DNA of 64,000 bases from the NCBI GenBank assembly GCA_022495995.1, contig JAFEMH010000757.1, positions 558,001 through 622,000 of the forward strand. Direction: 5' to 3'. The notes under the pieces were generated by a model, which did no database searches, was not told where the DNA came from, and saw only the letters and a program-made list of their open reading frames with translations. The translations under genes were made by a program, and so were the position numbers. Positions within the stretch are counted from its first letter, which is position 1. Every line of letters begins with the position of its first letter. This document shows positions 34,664-44,183 of this stretch, piece by piece. The stretch is from Adenophora triphylla var. japonica. Taxonomy: Eukaryota; Streptophyta; Magnoliopsida; Asterales; Campanulaceae.

Positions 34664-35190
34664 TCAGGTTTCTCGAACATCGCTCCTCATTCCTTGGACA
34701 TCCTCTCTTAAACCTTGCACATCTCCCCTTAAATTATAGACATCACCCCTCAAATTATCAACGTTTCCTCTCAACTCATTCACATATCCAAACATTTGAT
34801 TGTTTTGGGTGAACATTTGTTGGAATTGTTGATAAAATTCGGGTGGCAATTGGTTCGGGATGGGATGGATTGGTTGGTGCTCTTCTTCTTCATTCCCTTC
34901 CTCTTGTCTCATATTAATATCATTATTCCCTTGATCAAAGATACGCGGGAAAAACCAAGTTCCCGGTTGATCAATAGCAATTATGGAGAGATTAGGATAC
35001 GGCAAAGTAGCGTAGGGATTTTTATTTGCCCCACCCCCAACAACCCAAGTAAAACTTCTTTGCCCAACCTCAGAAATCATATTCATCACTTTTAAAGCTG
35101 CAATATCCAATTTTCTTGACCCTTTGATTGGCACCAAAGCTTCCGGACCTTCCTCGGGAATTGCAATGTCCTTATAAATTGTAAGGAGGG
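34664..35190 (-). pseudogene. C-terminal part of the Athila ORF1-like protein of element C'
   Basis: Minus-strand reading gives IPEEGPEALVPIKGSRKLDI, VMNMISEVGQ, VVGGGANKNPYATLP and PPEFYQQFQQMF, matching the last 180 codons of the C ORF (52609-53940). The tail then differs: instead of the poly-Pro end it has a heptad-like series (NVDNLRGDVYNLRGDVQGL), a likely coiled coil. The N-terminal part is cut off by LTR G. Confidence 0.8.
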
Positions 35191-35778
35191 TGTAAGTACC
35201 CAAATCCGAATCGTCAAAATCCGTTAAAAGTTAACCGGAATCCGTTAACTAGCCCGCTCCAAGTTAACCGGAACCCGTTAAGATCCCCGTTCTCGAGTCA
35301 ATGAGACATCCCGGGACTGCCCCGTGCATCCCGACATCAAAGCGTACTCAACACATGTTATCACATATAAAAGTACAGCTTTCCCCGAAAAACGTACTTA
35401 TCGGGGTCTTCCGGGATTTGATTTCCCGTTTTCGAGCATCTCGACCTTCCGGAGGTCATAACTCCCTCATACGAACTCCGTTTTGGGCCCACCACATATC
35501 AAATCGAATGAGAGAACAAGATCTACGCATATAGCTAGTTCAATCAGGAAAAATAGCCAATTTTAGGAACTGTCCGGACGGACTCTTTTGCAGGTTAAAT
35601 TAATACGTGTCCAAAACATGTCAAACTCAAGGCCAATTGACCAAAATGTCCCCAAACTCAGGTATAGTCCTGCCGGACTCTTTCGTAAGGCAGAAAACCA
35701 CCAGGTTAAGTAATCTTTCTTCCTCACTAAGCAAACTTACCCCCCAAGTATTTCTCCCCTCCTCCATGTTTTTCATCC

Positions 35779-35786
35779 TATAAATA
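35779..35786 (+). promoter_or_regulatory. TATA box of LTR G
   Basis: TATAAATA about 590 bp into the LTR, followed by a pyrimidine-rich stretch typical of a plant transcription start region. Confidence 0.6.
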
Positions 35787-36260
35787 CTCCTCCCATCCTT
35801 CATATTTCACACACCTTTCTCTCCTCTCTTCACCCCAAGAAACAAAACGCTTGTCTTCTTCCGCTCTTCGGGGGCCCTCGTGCTACTCGTCGGCGGAATT
35901 CTCTACTCTTCGGGGGCCCTCGTGCTACTCGTCGGTAGATTCTGATCGTAGGCTAAACCGACACAAGTCGAAATGCTGCCCAAATCCCTAGGTTTCTAAG
36001 CACCAAATAAAAGGGGAAACTCTGCCCAAACACTTCCGAAACACCTTTCAAACACCTTTCCGTATCCCGTATACGTCCTCCCGAGCCAAAGAGTCAACAC
36101 CAAATTTGGTAAACTCTCACTCTCAAAATATAGACATCACCATCTAACGGGGTCTGATACGTTTTAGTCCCTGATCCTCTTCTCTTCTCCTAAGAGAAGT
36201 AATCTTGGGTTAAAATGGCATTCCGACCCCGTTCCGTTACGTTTATGTCATTTACAATTC

Positions 36261-36506
36261 CAAACCGTTTGGTTCGTTGATCGCAACTTTACAATTTCGG
36301 ATCGTTTGATCCGTCGATCGTCATTTACTTTTATGTCATTTACAAATTCCGGATCGTTTGATCCGTCGATCGTCATTTACTTTTACGCAACTTTACAATT
36401 CCGAGCTGTTTGGCTCGTCGATCGTACCTTACAATTCCGGGTCATTTGATTCCGTCGATACCGCACTTTAAATATTGTCATTTACAAGTCCGAACTGTTT
36501 GGCTTG
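36261..36506 (+). repeat. Array of six hairpins with GTTT-type loop in LTR G
   Basis: Sites at 36261-36276, 36298-36313, 36350-36365, 36402-36417, 36438-36454 and 36491-36506. Stems include CGGATC/GATCCG (twice), CGAGCT/GGCTCG and AACC/GGTT around the loop; they change on both sides together. Most are followed by TCGATCG-like text. Confidence 0.65.
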
Positions 36507-36605
36507 TGATAGTATTTACTTATCAAAAGTCCAAGTCGCAAAACGATTCATTGATCGCATATCATTTAATGCCTTTTTTCCGTAAAATCACTAACAATGT
36601 AATGC

Positions 36606-36894
36606 CCGGTTCAAAACCGGAGTTTGACATTCAAACTCTCTTTCAAAATGCGCGAAATGACGTTTGGCATCCAAATGATCATCTTCAAAATTAAAAGCCG
36701 AAGTTTGACATTCAAACGCTCTTTTCGTAAAAGTCAACATTGACACTTAAGTTAAACAGTTAAAATCAGCATTCGAGCCACTTTTCATAAAAAACTTCAA
36801 AACCGACGTTTGTCATTCAAACGCTCGCCTTTTCAAAAGGAATCACGTAATCAACATTTGACATTCAAACCAAGATTAAGCTTGTCATTCAAGC
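36606..36894 (+). repeat. Array of GTTTG-WCATT-CAAAC hairpins in LTR G
   Basis: Sites near 36622, 36703, 36808, 36857 and 36880, with a related TTTGG/CCAAA copy at about 36662 and CCGGTT/AACCGG at 36606-36620. The copy at 36880-36894 has GCTTG/CAAGC in place of GTTTG/CAAAC, a paired change. Confidence 0.65.
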
Positions 36895-36956
36895 CCCCGT
36901 TTTCAAAATGCAAACACACACACACACACGCACACATTTTTGAGAAAGGTTGAAAG

Positions 36957-37025
36957 ACTCGTCATACGAGGCATTTCGGGTGATCTCAATATACTCTTCC
37001 CGAAACGTAACGCGACCTCCGAACC
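36957..37025 (+). promoter_or_regulatory. Conserved two-hairpin U5 module, element G copy
   Basis: Hairpin 1 CTCGT-CAT-ACGAG; hairpin 2 TTTCGGG/CCCGAAA, loop starting TGATCT; then CGTAACGCGACCTCCGAAC. Confidence 0.6.
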
Positions 37026-37287
37026 TAACAATCTCTGGTACTAAAAAGATTTTTACTCGTTTTTGCTACCAATAAAAATAACACCCCTTTTCAAAGCTTT
37101 TTCCTAAGTTTTTGCTACCAATAAAAATGACACCATTTTTCACAAAAGTCGTTTTTCAACGTTTGGGCTCAAAATACAAAACCGCGTGGCGACTCCTCTC
37201 CTTCCCAAAAGCGAGGTCTCAGACACCAACCCTCCGCGAAAGAAAACCGCCTTTTCGCCTCCGCGCAAAGATTCGGGTAATTTCAGT

Positions 37288-37305
37288 TGGCGACTCCGCT
37301 GGGGA
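37288..37305 (+). promoter_or_regulatory. Primer-binding site of element G (tRNA-Arg-like)
   Basis: TGGCGACTCCGCTGGGGA, two bases after the LTR end, identical to element B. Confidence 0.85.
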
Positions 37306-37974
37306 CTTGGATACTTTTTTCAAAACTACCGTTGTTTTCAAAAAAGTCTTTCGTGGGTCAAACTTTCATTTACCCTTCCTCGTTTTCGTGTGTGTGTGTT
37401 ACTTTAAACCTCGAACGGTTTTTTTCAAGGGCATTACATTATCGTCTTTTCAAAATCATAACATGTTCGTGCATTTCCGTTCATACTTGATTTTCATGCT
37501 ATATTTTGAACTGCGCATAAAATTCTTTAAGACACATTCTGAAAAATCTCTGTTTTACTCAGAAAAAGAATTTTAGTGACCGCACACTACTCGCACTTGC
37601 TGCCTCGGTACACCGCACTTCACGTGCACTTGCTGCCTCGGTACACTGCACACTACGACCCGTAACCTGGGATGACCGTTCAGTTGCAACTCGGTTGGTT
37701 TGCCAGACACCTTTCGAGTGCGCACGGGGTCGTCCCAAACAGCCCATCCTAGCCCGTGTAAGCCATGCACTTTTTGTGTCACACTTTGTCCAAGACCTCG
37801 GTTGGTTTTTTGGCTTAGTACGTGTCATAAAGCACAAGTGTATGTTTTTACGTCGGGTTCCATTACGAGTCAAGCTCGAAAGATTGAGACCAAAGGTCAT
37901 TCCCAACCCGAAGTCTCGAGCTTTTCAGCCTTGACTTTGACGTGGAGCTCTGCCAAAAAATATACCCAAAGGTT
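37306..37974 (+). other. Leader of element G before the satellite
   Basis: Non-coding and collinear with 7726-8145 of element B. Shared blocks include GTGGGTCAAACTTTCATTTA, TTTTAGTGACCGCACACTAC, GCGCACGGGGTCG-like text and GTGTCATAAAGC. A short duplication (CTTGCTGCCTCGGTACAC, near 37597 and 37629) is present only here. Confidence 0.65.
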
Positions 37975-40900
37975 CAATGTGATACCGTGGTCCGATGTCT
38001 CATGTCTCAACCCCTCGCGGTCCAACTCTCAATTGCGACCTTCAGTGGTCCGATGTCTCATGTCTCGACCCCTCGCGGTCCAACTCTCAATCGCGACCTT
38101 CAGTGGTCCAATGTCTCATGTCACGACCCCTCGCTGTCCAACTCTCAATCGCGACCTTCCGTGGTCCAATGTCTCATATCTCGACCCCTCACGGTCCAAC
38201 TCTCAATCTCGACCTTCAGTGGTCCGATGTCTCATGTCTCGACCCCTCGCAGTCCAACTCTCAATTGCGACCTTCCGTGGTCCGATGTCTCAAACCTCGA
38301 CCCCTCACGGTCCAACTCTCAATCGCAACCTTCAGTGGTCTGATGTCTCATGTCTCGACCCCTCGCAGTCCAAATCTCAATTGCGACCTTCCGTGGTCCG
38401 ATGTCTCAAATCTCGACCCCTCGCGGTCTAACTATCAATCGCGACCTTCCGTGGTCCGATGTCTCATATCTCGACCCCTCGCGGTCCAACTCTCAATCGC
38501 GACCTTCAGTGGTCCAATGTCTCAAATCTCGACCCCTCGCGGTCCAACTCTCAATCGCGACCTTTAGTGGTCCGATATCTCATATCTCGACCCCTCGTGG
38601 TCCAACTCTCAATCGAGACCTTTCGTGGTCCAATATCTCATATCTCGACCCCTCGTGGTCCAACTCTCAATCGCGACCTTCCGTGGTCCGATGTCTCATG
38701 TCTCGACCCCTCGCGGTCCAACTCTCAATTGCGACCTTCCGTGGTCCGATATCATATATCTTGACCCCTCGCGGTCCAACTCTCAATTGCGACCTTCCGT
38801 GGTCCGATATCATATATCTCGACCCCTCGCGGTCCAACTCTCAATCGCGACCTTCCGTGGTCCGATATCTCATATCTCGACCCCTCGTGGTCCAACTCTC
38901 AATCGCGACACTCTCAGTCCGATATCTCAAGTCTCAACCCCTCGTGGTCCAATCCTCAATCGCGACCTTCCGTGGTCCGATATCTCATATCTCAACCCCT
39001 CGCGGTCCAACTCTCAATTGCGACCTTCAGTGGTCCGATGTCTCATGTCTCGACCCCTCGCGGTCCAACTCTCAATCGCGACCTTCAGTGGTCCAATGTC
39101 TCATGTCACGAACCCTCGCTGTCCAACTCTCAATCGCGACCTTCCGTGGTCCGATGTCTCATATCTCGACCCCTCACGGTCCAACTCTCAATCTCGACCT
39201 TCAGTGGTCCGATGTCTCATGTCTCGACCCCTCGCAGTCCAACTCTCAATTGCGACCTTCCGTGGTCCGATGTCTCAAACCTCGACCCCTCACAGTCCAA
39301 CTCTCAATCGCAACCTTCAGTGGTCTGATGTCTCATGTCTCGACCCCTCGCGGTCCAAATCTCAATTGCGACCTTCCGTGGTCCGATGTCTCAAATCTCG
39401 ACCCCTCGCGGTCTAACTATCAATCGCGACCTTCCGTGGTCCGATGTCTCATATCTCGACCCCTCGCGGTCCAACTCTCAATCGCGACCTTCAGTGGTCC
39501 AATGTCTCAAATCTCGACCCCTCGCGGTCCAACTCTCAATCGCGACCTTCAGTGGTCCGATATCTCATATCTCGACCCCTCGTGGTCCAACTCTCAATCG
39601 AGACCTTTCGTGGTCCAATATCTCATATCTCGACCCCTCGTGGTCCAACTCTCAATCGCGACCTTCCGTGGTCCGATGTCTCATGTCTCGACCCCTCGCG
39701 GTCCAACTCTCAATTGCGACCTTCCGTGGTCCGATATCATATATCTCGACCCCTCGCGGTCCAACTCTCAATCGCGACCTTCCGTGGTCTGATATCTCAT
39801 ATCTCGACCCCTCGCGGTCCTCAATCACAACCTTCCGTGGTCCGATATCTCATATCTCGACCCCTCTCGGTCCAACTCTCAATCGCGACCTTCCGTGGTC
39901 CGATATCTCATATCTCGACCCCTCGTGGTCCAACTCTCAATCGCGACCCTCTCGGTCCGATATCTCAAGTCTCGACCCCTCGTGGTCCAATCCTCAATCG
40001 CGACCTTCCGTGGTCCGATATCTCATATCTCGACCCCTCGCGGTCCAACTCTCAATCGCGACCTTCCGTGGTCCGATGTCTCATATCTCGACCCCTCGTG
40101 GTCCAACTCTCAATCGCGACCTTTCTCAGTCCGATATCTCAAGTCTCGACCCCTCGTGGTCCAATCCTCAATCGCGACCTTCCTCGGTCCGATATCGCAT
40201 GTCTCGACCCCTCGCGGTCCAACTCTCAATCGCGACCCTCTCGGTCCGATATCTCAAGTCTCGACCCCTCGTGGTCCAATCCTCAATCGCGAACCTCTCG
40301 GTCCGATATCTCAAATCTCGACCCCTCGTGGTCCAATCCTCAATCGCGACCCTCTCGGTTCGATATCTCAAGTCTCAACCCCTCGTGGTCCAATACTCAA
40401 TCGCGACCTTTCTCGGTCCGATATCGCATGTCTCGACCCCTCGCGGTCCAACTCTCAATCGCGACCCTCTCGGTCCGATATCTCAAGTCTCGACCCCTCG
40501 TGGTCCAATCCTTAATCGCGACCTTCCTCGGTCCGATATCACATGTCTCGACCCCTCGCGGTCCAATCCTCAATCGCGAACCTCTCAGTCTGATATCTCA
40601 AGTCTCGACCCCTCGTGGTCCAATCCTCAATCGCAACCTTCATCAGTCCGATATCGCATGTCTCGAACCCTCGCGGTCCAACTCTCAATCGTGACCCTCT
40701 CGGTCTGATATCTCAAGTCTCGACCCCTCGTGGTCCAATCCTCAATCGCGACCTTCCTCAGTCTCATATCACATGTCCTGACCCCTCGCGGTCAAACTCT
40801 CAATCGCGACCCTCTCGGTCTGATATCTCAAGTCTCGACCCCTCGTGGTCCAATCCTCAATCGCGACCTTCCTCGGTCCGATATCGCATGTCTCGACCCC

Positions 40901-41268
40901 TCGCGGTCCAACTCTCAATCGCGACCTTCCTCGGTCCGATATCTCAAGTCTCGACCCCTCGTGGTCCAATCCTCAATCGCGACCTTTCTCGGTCCGATAT
41001 CTTATGTCTCGACCCCTCGCAGTCCAACTCTCAATTGCGACCTTTCGTGGTCCGATGTCTCAAATCTCGTCCCCTCGCGGTCCAACTCTCAATCGCGACC
41101 TTCAGTGGTCCGATGTCTCATGTCTCAACCCCTCGCGGTCCAACTCTCAATTGCGACCTTTCGTGGTCCGATGTCTCAAATCTCGACCCCTCCAGGTCCA
41201 ACTATCAATCGCGACCTTCCGTGGTCCGATGTCTCATATCTCGACCCCTCGCGGTCCAACTCTCAATC
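37975..41268. repeat. 58 bp satellite, about 56 units, with 985 bp higher-order period
   Basis: The monomer has GTGGTCCGATGTCTCATGTC, TCGACCCCTCGCGGTCCAAC and TCTCAATTGCGACCTTC. Spacing is 58 bp on the left (for example 37991 to 38049); shorter variants appear right of about 39940. The segments starting at 38350 and 39335 are near identical over hundreds of bases, an offset of 985 bp or 17 monomers. The monomer is free of stops in all three forward frames, so forward ORFs up to 480 codons cross it; I take these as a by-product of the repeat. The array is cut by element E. Confidence 0.93.
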
Positions 41269-41603
41269 TGTAAGTACGCCAATCCAATTCGCGACCTTTC
41301 CAGATGCATTTTAATATGATAAAATTGCATTTAGGGGCATTTTGGTAAATTCCCGGTCCATCTCGAGACTTCCGGAAACATTTCATATGTTTCTCGCGAA
41401 GGAAGTACTTTTTTGTACTTTGCTTCGGCTAAGGGACCTAAAAGGAATAAATCTGTTTTGGACTTTTTGGGGATTATCCAAGAAGGTTCCAGAATCAGAT
41501 TTGGCGCCAAAAACAGTTATGGTCACCTTGTGTCACGCGACAAGTCGAGGCATGAAAGTGGTTACGTTACGTCGTGCGACACAAGGCTACCATGGACTGC
41601 AGC

Positions 41604-41611
41604 TATAAATA
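41604..41611 (+). promoter_or_regulatory. TATA box of the 5' LTR of E
   Basis: TATAAATA about 335 bp into the LTR; the 3' LTR has the same box at 63527. Confidence 0.65.
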
Positions 41612-42686
41612 AGACCCTACCCCTCTCAGTTTTGGATCCGAATTTCAGCCTCCTAACGAAAGCGTGCACAAATCACTCCAGAAACCTCCTCTCTCTCTCT
41701 CTCATACCAAAAACCACCCAATTCCTCTCCAATTCCCTCACCTCTCACCTCTCTTCAACCCAATTCCTCCTCAACTCTCTCATACACTTGAAACCTCTGA
41801 ATTCAACTCTCAGTTCATGCTCAGATCTCCATCTCGAAGTTGAATCGAAGGCTCCTACACCTAACTTGGTGAAAGAGTTGAGGACTACAAGGGTAACTCT
41901 CTCTCCTCTCCTCTTCTCTCTCTCTCATTTATTTGTTTTAATTACTCTCTCTCCTTCTCCACTTGATAATCAGGCTCCATCTGCCTCAGATTATCAAGTG
42001 GCAACTGCAATCTCTCTATTTAAATAGCTTTTACTTGAGTCCAATTGCTTGGTTATGATGTGATTTACTTGGATTTGCAATTTGGACATCAAGGGAGTGT
42101 GGATCTTCCATATCCACACTCCTTTGATCGATTCGTGTTTAATTCGTATTGTTCTTACTGATTATGATATAATTGTTTTGTATTTGTTAGATTTGCATCT
42201 CAGTTTGTGAGGTACCTGCAGATGGTAAACATATGTCACACGACACATTTGGACATGAGGAGTCCTGTGTCACGCGACATGTTGTGACCATCTGCAGGGA
42301 CCATGTTTCAGTTGTAGTTTGTTTTGTTTAGATGTTTTAGCATTTAGTCTTATGTTTATATTGTTCAGTTTGTAGTTCTGGTTTTGTTTGTTTCATCTGG
42401 AGATGTGGTGATCTGTTTGGTTTTGAGTCTCTGCAAGGGGACCATTAATGTCACGCGACATATCAGGACAAGGGAGTCCTATGTCACGCGACATATGTGA
42501 TCCTTTGCAGAGGACCTATTTTCTCTTGTAATCTGTTCTTGTTGCTGTAAAGGGATGTGGCCTCCCGGACATTTGGTCTACAAGTTGTAATGATCTCTCT
42601 TATTCAATAAAATTCATGTTTATTGCACTTGTCTATTATCATTGTTTGCACGTTTCTTTGAATTCTTTGGATGTCTAGATTAGAAA

Positions 42687-42757
42687 GACTCGTCTACGGA
42701 CGAGGCGTGTTGGGTGAACTCTCAGTTCTTCCCAACACGTAACCTGACCCCCGAACC
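42687..42757 (+). promoter_or_regulatory. Conserved two-hairpin U5 module, element E copy
   Basis: Hairpin 1 CTCGTC-TACG-GACGAG, hairpin 2 CGTGTTGGG (42706-42714) pairing perfectly with CCCAACACG (42731-42739), then TAACCTGACCCCCGAAC. Confidence 0.65.
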
Positions 42758-42854
42758 CACTCTCTTCCAAAAGGTTTTTCAAAGTGCACCTCTAAAAGCA
42801 CGGCGTGGCGACTCCTTTTCAAACACCCAAATTTTCGGGCGAGCGCGCATTCAG

Positions 42855-42872
42855 TGGCAACTCTGCTGGGGA
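42855..42872 (+). promoter_or_regulatory. Primer-binding site of element E
   Basis: TGGCAACTCTGCTGGGGA, one base after the LTR. It differs from the B/G site at two positions (G to A and C to T), so this copy has either decayed or shifted slightly from the tRNA sequence. Confidence 0.75.
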
Positions 42873-44183
42873 CATGCTTTTTGAAAACTTGTTTTCCAAA
42901 ACTAAGTGGGTCATGCTTTCGTTCGTTTAGACATCCAATGTATTCATTCTATGTGCATCCTTGATAATCATGTGTGATACGTGCATTTTATGAGATCTTA
43001 CAATTTGTATGCCTTTGTTTGTTGTTTGTGACTTATCTGTTGTTGCTTTTGCTGGTTGGTTTCATCCCTTGCCAACGAGAGGCAGGGGCTAATCTCAGTT
43101 TTGCAGGGGCTGGTTCAGTGACTATCTTAGTCGTGCGACAACTTTGTTTCATGTTGTCCTGTGTCACGCGACAAGTGTAGTCACTGGACATGTTTCAGGT
43201 TCTGGTTTGAGGGCAGTCCCTTAAATCAAAAGAGAGATTGCTCAGCTGACTGTTGCTCCTTCTCTTCCCTGAGAGTTGTGTGTGTGTTTTTTTTCTTTTT
43301 CTTAATAAATAAAATGAATAAATGATATTTTTTTTTGTTTTTTGTAAATAAAAGAATATAGTCATCCGCACACTACATCACATAGTTTTAGAACCCTCGG
43401 GTGCGACGGACGGCATCGCGGACGGTGATAATATTCGCCTACGCTTGAGAGCCTAATGTCAAACCCATCCCCCTAGCGCGCTTAGGTGGCACCACACTTA
43501 AACCTTACCCACGGTTGGTTTTTTGACATGACGTTTTAACTACACCAAAATGAGTTGTTTTTGAAAATTCCAATAAGTCTTTTTACCTTCCTCAAAACCC
43601 CGCACCGCGTGGGCATGTTGCCAATGTAACATGGTTTCGCATAAGGACATGTCACTCCCGTGACGTGTCTTAAACGAGATATCATGCCGCATTGTCACCA
43701 TGCACCGACGAGAGGTCATGCCGGATTTTTCTTGGAAATTCCCCGAGAATACCCGTTATGCTGCCCAAATTTCCCTAGAAATTGGGGCTACTCGTCCGTC
43801 CCACGTCGTGTTAGGTTTTGTTTAGGTATCAGTACTTATTATTAATTTCAAATGCAAAACATTTAGTGTAATTTGAACGTTGTGTCCCTAGGCTTCCCCA
43901 AGGTATAGATTGCGTAAATAAAGGATTAGCCTTTCCCAACCGTTCCTAGGATTTAAATCATTAATTTATACTTGAAGATAAATAAATCGTTTGCGTGAGT
44001 CTGTTCTCTCCGTTTCTCCTTCCTCTCCCGTATCTCCTTTTCCTTCCCTCCCTCATAAACCCGTATATATACCCTGCAGCTACGGCGTGTTGGAGTCGAT
44101 CATCGGTACCAGGAGCTCGTTTAGTTCGGGTGGTCAAAGAAGTTCTAGCAGTTTTTGAAGCTTTGGCCAGTGTAGAATCAGAA
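42873..44183 (+). other. Leader of element E
   Basis: Non-coding. Pieces match the B and G leaders (GTGGGTCATGCTTTCGTTCG, CCGCACACTAC near 43365, CGGTTGGTTTTTTGACATGA near 43513). It also has a TGTCACGCGACA dyad at 43162. An in-frame ATG at 43995 extends the gag frame upstream by 63 codons of hydrophobic text, but I prefer 44184 because the gag of B also starts with ATGGCAGG. Confidence 0.6.

Larger units (their letters stand above)
31401..35190 (-). mobile_element. Element C': non-autonomous Athila-like element, minus strand, truncated by G
   Basis: It consists of a 3' LTR (33254-31401), polypurine tract, 1.4 kb of non-coding sequence and the C-terminal part of the same ORF as in element C. 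It was inserted in the gag of D (flank ...ACACTAG). At 35190/35191 the ORF is cut by the LTR of element G. The rest would lie outside the window. Confidence 0.8.
35191..37285 (+). repeat. 5' LTR of element G (2,095 bp)
   Basis: It starts TGTAAGTACCCAAATCC and ends TTTCA two bases before the primer site. It contains GGAGGTCATAACTCC near 35453, a TATA box (35779), a direct repeat with TCTTCGGGGGCCCTCGTGCT (about 35866 and 35908), two arrays of hairpins (36261-36506 and 36606-36894), an (AC)n run near 36912, the U5 module (36957-37025) and an internal TGGCGACTCC (37187-37196). The other LTR is not in the window. Confidence 0.88.
35191..41268 (+). mobile_element. Element G: Tat (Ogre-like) 5' part, interrupted by E
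   Basis: 5' LTR (35191-37285), primer site, leader and a 3.3 kb satellite array, then cut at 41268/41269 by the LTR of E. No gag is visible; it would lie beyond the window. G was inserted in the ORF of C'. Confidence 0.8.
41269..42853 (+). repeat. 5' LTR of element E (1,585 bp)
   Basis: It begins TGTAAGTACG at the edge of a broken satellite monomer and ends TTCA one base before the primer site. A TATA box (41604) is followed by a CT-rich start region. Dyads TGTCACGCGACA occur at 41531, 42268, 42449 and 42482, and TGTCACACGACA at 42234. The U5 module is at 42687-42757 and the internal TGGCGACTCC at 42806-42815. Confidence 0.93.

Noticed and set aside
37700..41319. Long plus-strand ORFs (up to 480 codons) and shorter minus-strand ones over the 58 bp array
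   Set aside because: They read through a stop-free tandem repeat in every phase, with no start context, domain or independent conservation.
43995..44183. Upstream start for the gag of E
   Set aside because: The 63 extra codons have no counterpart in B, whose gag starts MAG as at 44184; kept as leader.
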